Source of the DNA: Neobacillus rhizosphaerae
Lineage (GTDB): Bacteria > Bacillota > Bacilli > Bacillales > Cytobacillaceae
Reading direction: 5' to 3'
NCBI RefSeq assembly: GCF_937468385.1
Contig: NZ_CALBWS010000040.1
Location: forward strand, 1-43,898
DNA: 43,898 nt
Positions 34,213-43,646 of this stretch are shown here, in pieces. Under the pieces are notes generated by a model. The model was not told the origin of the DNA and did not search any database. It saw only the letters and a program-made list of their open reading frames with translations. The stretch's first letter is position 1; each line of letters opens with the position of its first letter. The translations under genes and the position numbers were made by a program.

Positions 34213-34375
34213 TGTTGCTTCTTTCCTTTACGATGTCTTGATAAAGTAACTTCGCCTGAAGCCGATGAGGTACATCTAATTGCTCAACAATTATTCGCTG
34301 GATTAATTGTTGAAACCAAATATCAGCTACAGGGTTCATCTCAGATTCCGTTTTTATATTAATTTTTTTCCGCAT
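34196..34375 (-). CDS. 59-residue protein preceding recombinase 3
   Basis: I chose ATG 34375 because GGAGGTG lies about 10 bases upstream; an in-frame ATG at 34399 contains that ribosome site in its own coding sequence. The product begins MRKKINIKTESEMNPVADIW and is largely helical and charged (LIQRIIVEQLDVPHRLQAKL). Its 3' end overlaps recombinase 3 by 17 bases, so they form one operon. No family is recognised. Position and size fit a small accessory or directionality-type factor, which is speculation. Confidence 0.6.
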   Translation of the reverse strand: MRKKINIKTESEMNPVADIWFQQLIQRIIVEQLDVPHRLQAKLLYQDIVKERSNNGSNN

Positions 34376-34443
34376 TAACAACACACCTCCGTTTTTCATC
34401 TTTGACGGAAATAGGTGTGTTTTATACTGTTAAGGAAACTTAA

Positions 34444-34584
34444 CTAACTATTGATAGGGCACGGATCGTCAAATTCCAAATCAAATCTTAGCTGAACAGA
34501 CTCTTCTACATCTTTTTGTTTAATAAGTATTTGGATAATTCCTTTCTCCTGGCCTGGAAAAGACTTAATGTTCTTTTCTTTCAT
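34444..34584 (-). CDS. 46-residue small protein
   Basis: ATG at 34584 follows TTGGAGGATTAACA, a strong site. The product begins MKEKNIKSFPGQEKGIIQIL and ends LEFDDPCPINS. It is a soluble small protein with no recognised family. It lies 17 bases after the frameshifted gene at 34602 and 68 bases before the 59-residue gene, all on the same strand, so it is probably part of the recombinase operon. Confidence 0.6.
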   Translation of the reverse strand: MKEKNIKSFPGQEKGIIQILIKQKDVEESVQLRFDLEFDDPCPINS

Positions 34585-34601
34585 TGTTAATCCTCCAATA
34601 T

Positions 34602-34887
34602 TTATAGGTTAGAAATTGCTGTAGTAGGAATGGAGATATGTAACCATCCTCCTGTAGCCTTACTAATTTTTCTGCAAAGTTGTTGTGGGCTAATCTTGTT
34701 AATGAAAAATCTTGTTCTGTATGGCTCAAGCACAATCACTTCGTAACTGTCTATTTTTATCTAATAGATTATTATCTTTTGCTGATTGATCTATAATTCT
34801 TTCTAATTCAGAAACTAATAACTCTTGGATAATAGTTTTTACATTCAGTGCATTTTCTTGTGATGCGTAGCAGCGGATAACTTTCAT
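34602..34887 (-). pseudogene. Small gene with apparent -1 frame break at an A5 run
   Basis: ATG at 34887 after AAGGAGAGA opens a 53-codon frame (MKVIRCYASQENALNVKTII, then stop TGA at 34728-34726). In the neighbouring frame an uninterrupted coding stretch ends at 34604-34602. Removing one A from the AAAAA run near 34755 joins the two into a smooth 94-residue protein: DNNLLDKIDSYEVIVLEPYR at the junction, ending GGWLHISIPTTAISNL. So this is one gene with a one-base insertion, a programmed shift, or a sequencing error. No family is recognised. It is the first gene of the minus-strand recombinase group. Confidence 0.5.
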
Positions 34888-34964
34888 AAAGTATCTCTCC
34901 TTGTTCCTGTAATAAATATGTCTGAAAAATGGATGTAACTAAAGCTCAATACTCTATCTTTTTT

Positions 34965-35060
34965 AAGTGTTTAATTATTGGTTGAATTACTTCCAAATTT
35001 CTTGCTTTAAATTTTTCACACGGATTATATTCTTTAATTTTTTCAAAAACCAAGGTTTCT
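34965..35060 (+). repeat. Tandem imperfect repeat, copy A (about 96 bp)
   Basis: It begins AAGTGTTTAA and shares CGGATTATATTCTTTAA with copy B, and aligns over its full length at roughly three quarters identity. It is AT-rich non-coding DNA between divergent gene groups. TTGCTT-N17-TTATAT within it could act as a plus-strand promoter. Confidence 0.65.
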
Positions 35061-35118
35061 AGAAAAAATAAATATTTTTTTCATCAAATTAGGAAACAAC
35101 AAAACTTAATATATTTCT

Positions 35119-35215
35119 AAGTGTTTAAATATTTGTTTAATTTATTCCTAATTTACTAGCTCAAAATTTAATCGAACGGATTATATTCTTTAAATTTTAA
35201 TAAAACCACAGTTCT
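35119..35215 (+). repeat. Tandem imperfect repeat, copy B (about 97 bp)
   Basis: Second copy, offset 154 bases from copy A, ending 74 bases before the RloC-like ATG. It retains the TTATAT core but has a poorer -35. The rest of the 34888-35288 gap shows no gene. Confidence 0.65.
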
Positions 35216-35288
35216 TGTATGGTATTTTATGGTAAGGTTTAATTGGTATATGAGGACTTATTTTCTAGTGGGATTAGGGAGTGAAAAA

Positions 35289-37577
35289 ATGATCAGTAGA
35301 ATTAGTTTAAAAAGCGTTGCCACTTACGATGAAGATGGTGCTACACTAGATGATTTAAAAAAGATAAATTTTATATACGGTAACAATGGAACCGGTAAAA
35401 CAACAATTACTGAGTTTATTCGTAACCCAGAAAATTTTCAAAACTGCTCATTAGAGTGGAAAGATGAAAGTATGGTTACCTATGTTTATAACCGTAACTT
35501 TGTAAATGAGAATTTTCGCTTAGATAATCCAATTAAAGGTATATTTACGTTAGGTAAGGATTCGGTTGATTTAAAAGCAACAATAGACGATTTAAAGGAA
35601 AAGGTACGTAGTCACCAGGATGAAATCAAAAGAATAAGCGATATATATGATGAAAAGAAAAGGGAAAAAGAAAATGTGATAGATGAGTTCAGAGAAAAAT
35701 GTTGGGAAATCAAAAGAGAAATAGATACTGATTTTAAAGATTTAATTGAGGGATTTAGAAATTCTAAAGATAAATTTATGCAAAAGTGCTTAGTGGAATC
35801 TAGTAATATGCATAAAGAGTTAAAAACAATCGAAGAGATTAAACTAAAAAAGGAGTCTATTTTTGATAGGCCGGCTGAAAAAGTTCAATTAATTAAAAGT
35901 ATTTCTTATGATGAGATATTAGAGAATAACCCCATTTTAAAACAAAAGATTATAGGTAAGGAAGATGTTGATATTGCTGACTTAATATCTAAATTAAACA
36001 TCAGTGACTGGGTACAACAAGGAAGTATGATTTTAAAAGAGACAGAAGGAATATGCCCTTTTTGTCAGCAGACGCTACCTAGTGTATTTGAAGATAAATT
36101 AAATTGTTATTTTGATCAAACTTACATAAATCAAATAGAAGCTTTAACAACTGTTTCTGAGAAATATCAACAGAGAATTGAATCCATATTAGCAGAGATA
36201 AGTGAAGTAGCAGTACAGCAAAATTCGTTTATTAATAAAGACAAACTTCAACAATTACTTAGTTTAATTCAATCTAAGTATGAAGAGAACCAGCTCTTAA
36301 TCCAACAAAAGAAGAAGGAACCAAGTAGATCGGTAGAACTTGTCAAACTATCAAGTTTCTTAAAAGAGGTAAATACAGAGATTACATATGCAAATAATAA
36401 AATTAATGAAAATAATCGATTGATTGAGAATGTAAAAGTAGAAAAAGAAAATCTAATTAATGATATGTGGCGTTATATTGCGGAAAAAAACAAATCAAAC
36501 ATTGATAATTTTAACCGAAAAAAGTCCAGGATTGAAAAGGCTATGACTGGTTTGGATCGTAGCCGGGAAACAAAAAATGGTTATAAGAGACAATTTGAGG
36601 ACGATCTACTAAAATATCAAGAACAAGTCACTAGTGTTGAGCACTCAGTCAATGAGATAAATAATATCCTTAAATCTTTTGGCTTTAAAAACTTTAAATT
36701 GGCAACAACTTCTGAAAAAGGAAATTATAAAATTGTAAGGGAAGATGGTCAAGATGTTAAAGATACATTAAGTGAAGGGGAAAAGACTTTTATTACATTC
36801 CTATATTTTTACCAACTTTTGAAAGGTAGTAATAATAAAGAAGATATAGTTACTGATAAAGTAGTCGTTATTGATGATCCTATTTCCAGTCTAGATAGTA
36901 ACGTTCTCTTTATGGTGAGCAGCTTGGTTAGACAAATAATGTTCGATATAAAAAATGACTCCACAGACATTAAGCAATTATTTATTTTTACGCATAATAT
37001 TTATTTCCATAAAGAAATTACTTTCAATCAAGGAAAGAAAAGTTACGGGGAAGGAAGCTTCTGGATTGTTAGAAAGAGAAATAATAAATCCTACATTCAA
37101 AGGTATCAAGAAAACCCAATTAAGACCTCCTATGAATTGCTTTGGAAGGAATTAAAAATAAGAGAGTACCAAAGTATAGTCTCAATTCAAAATGTTATGC
37201 GGAGAATTCTAGAAAATTATTTTAAGTTCTTCGGAAATATAAATATCGATGAATTAGAAGATAAATTTGAATATGAAGAAAAAGTGATATGCCGCTCCTT
37301 GATTTCGTGGATAAATGATGGTTCACATTATATAAGTGAGGACTTGTATGTAGAAGGTAACGAAGAAGTAGCGGATAGGTACTTCGAAGTTTTTAAGAAG
37401 ATATTTTATATTCAGGATCATAAAGCTCATTTTGATATGATGATGAGTGATTATCAATATGAGTCAATTCATATTGATAAAAATGGAGAAGCAGAAGAAA
37501 TGGCAGAGGAACAGGGAGCCCTAGCAGAGATTGAAATCGCTATGAAGCAAGTTGCTAGTGGAAGTGAACAGGTATAA
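35289..37577 (+). CDS. rloC: RloC/PrrC-like AAA ATPase, candidate anticodon nuclease
   Basis: A 762-residue protein of the AAA_13 (PrrC/RloC) group. Walker A is GNNGTGKTT (31-39). A long coiled coil is broken by a zinc-hook CPFC (C256-C259), as in Rad50 and RloC. The ABC signature LSEGEKTF starts at 494, Walker B VVVIDDP covers 525-531, and the switch histidine is H569 (FTHN). The C-terminal domain has R638-x3-E642 and H680 (INDGSH), matching the order of the PrrC nuclease triad Arg-Glu-His. Known RloC cuts tRNA anticodon loops after DNA-damage signals, and PrrC sits in a type I locus. The ATG at 35289 follows GGGAGTG. It is directly upstream of hsdMSR. Nuclease activity is inferred. Confidence 0.8.
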   Translation: MISRISLKSVATYDEDGATLDDLKKINFIYGNNGTGKTTITEFIRNPENFQNCSLEWKDESMVTYVYNRNFVNENFRLDNPIKGIFTLGKDSVDLKATIDDLKEKVRSHQDEIKRISDIYDEKKREKENVIDEFREKCWEIKREIDTDFKDLIEGFRNSKDKFMQKCLVESSNMHKELKTIEEIKLKKESIFDRPAEKVQLIKSISYDEILENNPILKQKIIGKEDVDIADLISKLNISDWVQQGSMILKETEGICPFCQQTLPSVFEDKLNCYFDQTYINQIEALTTVSEKYQQRIESILAEISEVAVQQNSFINKDKLQQLLSLIQSKYEENQLLIQQKKKEPSRSVELVKLSSFLKEVNTEITYANNKINENNRLIENVKVEKENLINDMWRYIAEKNKSNIDNFNRKKSRIEKAMTGLDRSRETKNGYKRQFEDDLLKYQEQVTSVEHSVNEINNILKSFGFKNFKLATTSEKGNYKIVREDGQDVKDTLSEGEKTFITFLYFYQLLKGSNNKEDIVTDKVVVIDDPISSLDSNVLFMVSSLVRQIMFDIKNDSTDIKQLFIFTHNIYFHKEITFNQGKKSYGEGSFWIVRKRNNKSYIQRYQENPIKTSYELLWKELKIREYQSIVSIQNVMRRILENYFKFFGNINIDELEDKFEYEEKVICRSLISWINDGSHYISEDLYVEGNEEVADRYFEVFKKIFYIQDHKAHFDMMMSDYQYESIHIDKNGEAEEMAEEQGALAEIEIAMKQVASGSEQV

Positions 37578-37636
37578 ATCCTTTTAAAGATTCCTATTTG
37601 TTAAATTTGGGAAAATCAATAAGGGTCATTATATAG

Positions 37637-37642
37637 TATAAT
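37637..37642 (+). promoter_or_regulatory. Candidate -10 of hsdMSR
   Basis: Consensus TATAAT 31 bases before the hsdM ATG, without a good -35. It would let hsdM be expressed apart from the RloC-like gene. Confidence 0.4.
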
Positions 37643-37673
37643 AGTCATAAACATAACATTTTGAGGTGTACAG

Positions 37674-39140
37674 ATGATTACAGGCGAATTAAAAAACAAA
37701 GTTGATAGAGTGTGGGAAACATTCTGGACTGGAGGTATAACTAATCCGTTAACTGTGATAGAGCAGTTTACGTATCTTTTGTATATTAAAACGCTAGATG
37801 ATAATGAAAAGAAAAAAGAGATGGATGCAGAATTATTAGGTTTAGACTTCGAAGGAATCTTTCCAAAAGATAAACCGCAGTTACGTTGGTCTATCTTCTC
37901 AAATATGGGTCCGGAGGAAATGTTTAAAGTAGTATCCGAAGAAGTATTTCCATTTATTAAAAATTTAGGTGGGAAACAAACTGTTTATTCAAAATTTATG
38001 AGAGATGCTATTTTTGTTATACCAACTGCTTCTTTATTAGCAAGAGTGGTTGCTGGAATTAACGGGTTATTACAAACTAGTAGCTCTACCGGAAATAAGG
38101 ATACTTTAGGGGATTTATATGAGTACTTGTTATCGAAACTTTCGACAGCAGGAACGAACGGACAATTTAGAACTCCGCGTCATATTATTGAAATGATTGT
38201 TCGGCTTATGAAGCCGACACCAGAGGATATAATTGTGGACCCGGCAGCTGGATCAGCAGGGTTTCTTGTTGCATCCGGTGAGTATTTAAAAGAAAATCAT
38301 AATGATATGTTCCTTATTCAGAGCCTTAGAGAGCATTTCAATCAAACAATGTTCCACGGATTTGAGATGGATGGAACAATGTTGCGTATTGGTGCAATGA
38401 ATATGATGCTTCACGGTGTAGATAATCCCAACATTGATTATCGTGACAGCCTTTCTGAACAAAATAAAGATACTGAACAATATACACTGGTTCTAGCTAA
38501 TCCGCCATTTAAAGGATCTTTAGATTATGAATCAGTGTCTGCTGATCTTTTAAAAGTGACCAAAACAAAGAAAACAGAACTATTATTCTTAGCTTTATTC
38601 TTAAGAATGCTAAAAAAAGGAGGACGCTGTGCGTCGATAGTTCCTGATGGCGTTTTATTTGGGAGTTCAAATGCACACAAATCCATTCGTAAAGAAATCG
38701 TAGATGATCACAAACTGGAAGCAATTATCTCGATGCCATCAGGAGTCTTTAAACCTTATGCTGGAGTCTCTACAGCAATAATGATTTTTACAAAGACAGG
38801 ATCTGGAGGTACAGATAACGTTTGGTTTTATGATATGAAAGCGGATGGATTCTCTTTAGACGATAAACGTAATCCAATTGATGCAAATGATATTCCTGAA
38901 ATTTTAGAAAGATTTCATAACTTAGAAGGTGAAAAGAGCAGGAAACGTACAGATCAATCCTTTTTTGTTTCAGTGGACGAAATTCGTAATAATGGATACG
39001 ACTTATCTATTAATAAATATAAAGAGATTGAGTATGAAGTAGTTGAATATGAAAAACCAGAAGTTATATTAGAAAAAATAATTATATTAGAAAAAGGAAT
39101 ATTGAAGGGTTTGGAAGAAATGGAGAGATTGATTAAGTGA
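37674..39140 (+). CDS. hsdM: Type I restriction-modification system, methylase subunit
   Basis: A 488-residue N6-adenine methyltransferase subunit. The N-terminal HsdM helical domain (about 5-140) starts ELKNKVDRVWETFWTGGITN. The SAM motif DPAAGSAGFLVA starts at D189 and the catalytic NPPF at N276 (LANPPFKGSLDY). GELKNK and the PRHIIEMIVRLMKP segment are family-typical. It works as M2S with HsdS to protect host DNA and with HsdR to cut. The ribosome site is GAGGTG. The stop overlaps the hsdS GTG by 4 bases (GTGA). Confidence 0.95.
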   Translation: MITGELKNKVDRVWETFWTGGITNPLTVIEQFTYLLYIKTLDDNEKKKEMDAELLGLDFEGIFPKDKPQLRWSIFSNMGPEEMFKVVSEEVFPFIKNLGGKQTVYSKFMRDAIFVIPTASLLARVVAGINGLLQTSSSTGNKDTLGDLYEYLLSKLSTAGTNGQFRTPRHIIEMIVRLMKPTPEDIIVDPAAGSAGFLVASGEYLKENHNDMFLIQSLREHFNQTMFHGFEMDGTMLRIGAMNMMLHGVDNPNIDYRDSLSEQNKDTEQYTLVLANPPFKGSLDYESVSADLLKVTKTKKTELLFLALFLRMLKKGGRCASIVPDGVLFGSSNAHKSIRKEIVDDHKLEAIISMPSGVFKPYAGVSTAIMIFTKTGSGGTDNVWFYDMKADGFSLDDKRNPIDANDIPEILERFHNLEGEKSRKRTDQSFFVSVDEIRNNGYDLSINKYKEIEYEVVEYEKPEVILEKIIILEKGILKGLEEMERLIK

Positions 39141-40258
39141 GCAACGCTATTGTTTCTTTAGTATCAGTTTGTGACTTCCAAGGAGGTACCCAACCTCCTA
39201 AAAGTGAATGGATAACTAAATATAAAGATGGGTATATTCAAATGTTGCAAATAAGGGATTTTACACAAGAAAGAAATGAAAATGAGTATGTTCCACTTAA
39301 ATCAAATTTAAAGACTTGTGAAGAAGATGACATATTGATAGCAAGATATGGTGCCTCGATTGGAAAAATATTAACCGGTCGAAAAGGAGCTTATAATGTT
39401 GCAATAATTAAGACTATTCCTGATGAGCAGAAAATCACTAAAAGATATCTATACTATTATTTGAAATCCAATATATTTCAAAACTTTGTAAAGAACGTTG
39501 GTACAAGAGCAGCTCAAGCTGGATTTAATAAACAAGACCTGGAAAATTTGGAAATATATTTACCTTCATTAGTAAGGCAAAAACAAATTGTAGAAATATT
39601 AGAAAGTGCTCATTTCCTTATTGATAGTCGTAAATCACAAATAGAAGCTTTATCTTCCTTGAAACGCAGTGTTTTTTTTGAAATGTTTGGAAACCCAACA
39701 ATTAATCCAATGAAATGGGATATAAAACTTTTGGGTGAAATTGTAGATAATGAGAATTCAAAAAGGGTTCCAATCAAAGATGCTGATAGGAAAAAGATAT
39801 CTGGGATTTACCCCTATTATGGAGCAACAGGAATAGTTGACTTTATAAATGATTACAAGTTAAATGGGGAATATTTATTAATCTCTGAGGATGGAAAAGC
39901 TCTAGAAAGTAGAAATAAACCAATTGCTTTTTTAGTTTCCGGTAAATTTTGGGTAAATAACCACGCTCATATAATTTCTGATAATGGAAAATGCGATTTA
40001 CGATATTTAGAAACATATATAGATAATATAAGTATAAAGAATTATGTAACTGGAATTGATCAATATAAGTTAAATCGAGCTAATCTTGATAAAATACCAG
40101 TAATGTGTCCACCTAGAGTGCTCCAAGAAGGTTTTAGAAATATTGTAAAGCATATTGAGGAACAACTATGTACTTTAGAAACCTCTCTAATAGAATTTGA
40201 AAAAATTTACAACTCTTTTTTACAACGTGCTTTCACAGGAGAATTATTTAACGATTAG
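39137..40258 (+). CDS. hsdS: Type I restriction-modification system, specificity subunit
   Basis: A 373-residue DNA-recognition subunit with two target-recognition domains (about 5-140 and 195-340). Each is followed by a conserved helix: LPSLVRQKQIVEILESAHFL near 150 and the C-terminal ..LQRAFTGELF. The two domains read the two halves of a split target that cannot be predicted from sequence. It starts with GTG overlapping the hsdM stop, with GGAGAG upstream, so stoichiometry is coupled to HsdM. The central spacer helix is of normal length. Its A+T-rich codon use is like the rest of the island. Confidence 0.93.
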   Translation: MSNAIVSLVSVCDFQGGTQPPKSEWITKYKDGYIQMLQIRDFTQERNENEYVPLKSNLKTCEEDDILIARYGASIGKILTGRKGAYNVAIIKTIPDEQKITKRYLYYYLKSNIFQNFVKNVGTRAAQAGFNKQDLENLEIYLPSLVRQKQIVEILESAHFLIDSRKSQIEALSSLKRSVFFEMFGNPTINPMKWDIKLLGEIVDNENSKRVPIKDADRKKISGIYPYYGATGIVDFINDYKLNGEYLLISEDGKALESRNKPIAFLVSGKFWVNNHAHIISDNGKCDLRYLETYIDNISIKNYVTGIDQYKLNRANLDKIPVMCPPRVLQEGFRNIVKHIEEQLCTLETSLIEFEKIYNSFLQRAFTGELFND

Positions 40259-40301
40259 CTGGTTAATTGAAGTAACTAGACACTCATTAGGGGGGAGCCA
40301 T

Positions 40302-43300
40302 TTGTTTAGCAATTTTGAGTTTTTAAAAGAAAAAGCTCAATTTAATACTTTTGCAAATGCTTGCTTGGAGGCGGAGAAAAGCCTTCAAGTGAGCCCTGCT
40401 ACTTGTGCGATTTTGACTCGTCGTGCATTAGAGCTTTCAGTTAAATGGTTATATACATCAGATAGTGAATTAAAAGTACCTTATCAGGATAATTTATCGA
40501 GTTTGATTCACGAGCCAACATTTAGGGAAATGATAGATGAAGATCTTTTTCCTTTAATGAAATACATCATTAAATTAGGCAATGTTGCAGTACACACCAA
40601 TTCAGCTATTACAAGAGATGAAGTAGTACTAGCATTACACAATCTTCATCAATTTATTGATTGGTTAGATTATTGTTATTCTGATAATTATTCAGAGTCA
40701 GAATTCAAAGAAGAAGTTCTTTTGAGTGGAGAAGAGCCAAGAAAAAGACCTGAAGAATATAAAGAGTTGTATGAGAAGTTAAGCTCGAAGGATCGCAAAC
40801 TTGAAGACTTGATGCGAGAAAATGAAAAGCTACGGAAGGTTTTAACTGAAAAACGTTTAGAAAATACAGAACAATACGATTTCCAAGTAGATGAGCTATC
40901 AGAGTATAACACCCGAAAAATTTATATTGATCTGGAGCTTAAATTAGCAGGGTGGGAGTTTGGACGTGACGTTCTTGTAGAGTATCAAGTAACGGGTATG
41001 CCCAATAATCAAGGTATTGGATTTGTTGATTATGTTCTACTTGGGGACAATGGTAAGATAATAGCAGTAGTTGAAGCAAAGAAAACTTCGTATGATGCTA
41101 ACAAGGGAAAACAACAGGCAAAATTATATGCAGATTGCATTGAACAAATGCACGGACAACGACCTGTAATTTTCTTTACGAATGGATTTGATATTCGTCT
41201 TTGGGATGATATGAATTATCCGGAAAGGAAAGTTTCCGGTTTTTATACGAAGGCGGACCTCCAATTACTAATTGACCGACGGACGATTCAAAGACCATTA
41301 ATTGATATTGAAATTAATGACGAGATTTCGAATCGTTACTATCAAAAGGAAGCGATTCTTTCTGTTTGTGAAGCCATCCAAGCCAGGCAAAGAAAGGCAC
41401 TTCTTGTTATGGCAACTGGAAGTGGAAAAACAAGAACTGCTGTTTCTTTAGTTGATGTCTTAGTAAGGCATAATTGGGTTAAAAATGTCTTGTTTTTAGC
41501 GGACAGAACTGCTCTTGTATTACAAGCTAAGAAAAACTTTAATAATCTACTTTCAAGTATGACATTATGTAATTTACTTGATAACAAAGACAATCCTGAA
41601 TTAAGCCGAATGGTATTCTCAACATACCCAACAATGATGAATGCGATTGATGATACGAAACGAAAAGACGGTAATAAACTGTTTACTGTTGGCCATTTTG
41701 ATTTGATCATTGTCGATGAAAGCCATCGTAGTATCTACAAAAAGTTCCGTGCAATCTTTGAATATTTTGATGGTATTATATTAGGATTAACGGCTACGCC
41801 CAAAGATGAGATTGATAAAAATACTTATGATATCTTTGGTTTAGAAACAGGTGCCCCAACATATGCCTATGAACTTGAACTAGCAGTAAAAGATGGTTAT
41901 CTTGTTGAATATCGTACAATTGAAACCACTTCAAAAATCTTGGACGATGGAGTGCGTTACGATGAATTGTCCGATGAAGAAAAAGAACAATATGAAGATA
42001 CTATTGATGAGGTGGAAGGCGAAGAAATCAGTAACTCGGCTATTAATCAATGGTTGTTTAATGACAATACGATTGATCAAGTTTTAAATGACCTGATGGG
42101 AAATGGTATCAAGGTAGAGGGTGGAGATAAGCTAGGTAAAACGATTATCTTTGCTAATAATTCCAAACACGCTAAGCGTATCGTAGAACGTTTTAATCAT
42201 ATTTACCCGCAGTATAACGGAAAGTTTGCTCGTCAAATTGATTATAAAGTGGATTATGTCCAGACTCTTATTGATGATTTTTCAACAAAGGATAAGTTTC
42301 CGCAAATTGCCGTATCCGTGGATATGTTAGATACCGGAGTCGATATTCCTGAAGTCGTCAATCTAGTATTTTTCAAAAAGGTTCGTTCTAAGTCGAAATT
42401 TTGGCAGATGATAGGCCGTGGTACTCGTCTTTGTCCAGATCTATTTGGAATTGGGGAAGATAAAAAGTACTTTTTAATATTTGACTATTTAAGAAATTTT
42501 GAGTTTTTCCGAGAGAATCAAAAAGGAATTGAAGGAAAACTTTCAGTAGGGTTAACCGAACGAATTTTTAATTTAAAAGTAGACATTATTAAAGAACTTC
42601 AAGCACTTGATTTTCAGGACGAACCGTATATTCGACACCGAAACGATTTAATTGATGGCGTGCATCAGGAGATTCATCGGTTAAATGATGAGAATTTTCA
42701 GGTAAGGATGCATTTACAATTTGTCCATAAATATAAAAATCGTTCGAATTGGCAAGCACTTACTGTCACAAATGTAAGTGAGATTCAGGAGCATATTTCT
42801 CCATTAATTATTTCCATTGTGGATGATGAACTTGCGAAACGGTTTGACAGTGTAATGTACTCCATTGAACTTGCAAAGCTAACAGCAAAGAATGCAACTA
42901 GGCCAATAAAAAGTGTTGTGCAGACAGCAGAAGAATTATCTAAACTAAGCACCATTCCGCAAATTAATGCGAAGCGGGATATATTAATAAAAGTTCAATC
43001 CGAGACATTCTGGGAAGAAGCAAATATATTTGAACTTGATGAAGTGCGTGAAGCGATTCGTGAGCTCGTTAAGTTTTTAGAGAGAGAGAATCAAAAAGAT
43101 TACTACACGAATTTTACCGACATCTTTACAGTTATCGGTAAAGAAGATACACCATTTTACGGTTCAAATGATCTGCAAAATTACCGGAAGAAGGTTAATC
43201 AATATTTAAAGGAACACTTAGATCAAACAGCCATCTATAAGCTGCGTCATAACAAGCCGTTAACCAAACAAGAAGTGCAAACTCTTGAAGGAGTCCTTTG

Positions 43301-43646
43301 GGCTGAACTAGGTACACAGGATGATTACAAAAAAGAATTTGGCGATACTCCAATTACAAAACTCGTAAGACAAATAGTAGGTCTAGATCAGCAAGCAGCA
43401 AATGAGGCATTTTCAGAGTTCCTTAACGAAGAAAAACTAAACGTTAATCAATTGCGATTTGTAAAACTCATCATCGATTATGTCGTTAAGAACGGAACCC
43501 TTGAGAAGAAAATATTGCAAGAAGATCCTTTTCGTTCTTTGGGAAGTGTAACTGAATTATTTAGAGATAATCTGGATAATGTGCGTGGCATCATTCGTGT
43601 AATTGATATGATTAACCGGAATGTTGAGGAGTATGAAGGGGCTTAA
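40302..43646 (+). CDS. hsdR: Type I restriction endonuclease subunit R, with N-terminal DUF4145
   Basis: A 1114-residue translocase-nuclease. Residues about 1-130 form a DUF4145 helical domain (NFEFLKEKAQFNTFANACLE, then WLDYCYS), then a short coiled coil. The HsdR nuclease core is around 240-262 (VDYVLL and VVEAKK, PD-ExK type). Superfamily 2 helicase motifs follow: ATGSGKT from 371, DESH 472-475, LTATP, and the later MIGRGTRLCPDLFG. The C-terminal helical part contacts HsdM. I chose TTG 40302 because GGGGGAG lies just before it and the protein then starts MFSNFEFLKE. The earlier in-frame start overlaps hsdS and has no ribosome site. It completes the operon. Confidence 0.92.
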   Translation: MFSNFEFLKEKAQFNTFANACLEAEKSLQVSPATCAILTRRALELSVKWLYTSDSELKVPYQDNLSSLIHEPTFREMIDEDLFPLMKYIIKLGNVAVHTNSAITRDEVVLALHNLHQFIDWLDYCYSDNYSESEFKEEVLLSGEEPRKRPEEYKELYEKLSSKDRKLEDLMRENEKLRKVLTEKRLENTEQYDFQVDELSEYNTRKIYIDLELKLAGWEFGRDVLVEYQVTGMPNNQGIGFVDYVLLGDNGKIIAVVEAKKTSYDANKGKQQAKLYADCIEQMHGQRPVIFFTNGFDIRLWDDMNYPERKVSGFYTKADLQLLIDRRTIQRPLIDIEINDEISNRYYQKEAILSVCEAIQARQRKALLVMATGSGKTRTAVSLVDVLVRHNWVKNVLFLADRTALVLQAKKNFNNLLSSMTLCNLLDNKDNPELSRMVFSTYPTMMNAIDDTKRKDGNKLFTVGHFDLIIVDESHRSIYKKFRAIFEYFDGIILGLTATPKDEIDKNTYDIFGLETGAPTYAYELELAVKDGYLVEYRTIETTSKILDDGVRYDELSDEEKEQYEDTIDEVEGEEISNSAINQWLFNDNTIDQVLNDLMGNGIKVEGGDKLGKTIIFANNSKHAKRIVERFNHIYPQYNGKFARQIDYKVDYVQTLIDDFSTKDKFPQIAVSVDMLDTGVDIPEVVNLVFFKKVRSKSKFWQMIGRGTRLCPDLFGIGEDKKYFLIFDYLRNFEFFRENQKGIEGKLSVGLTERIFNLKVDIIKELQALDFQDEPYIRHRNDLIDGVHQEIHRLNDENFQVRMHLQFVHKYKNRSNWQALTVTNVSEIQEHISPLIISIVDDELAKRFDSVMYSIELAKLTAKNATRPIKSVVQTAEELSKLSTIPQINAKRDILIKVQSETFWEEANIFELDEVREAIRELVKFLERENQKDYYTNFTDIFTVIGKEDTPFYGSNDLQNYRKKVNQYLKEHLDQTAIYKLRHNKPLTKQEVQTLEGVLWAELGTQDDYKKEFGDTPITKLVRQIVGLDQQAANEAFSEFLNEEKLNVNQLRFVKLIIDYVVKNGTLEKKILQEDPFRSLGSVTELFRDNLDNVRGIIRVIDMINRNVEEYEGA

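Noticed and set aside
41342..42087. Frames antisense to or overlapping hsdR
   Set aside because: They are covered by the intact helicase frame with full motifs.
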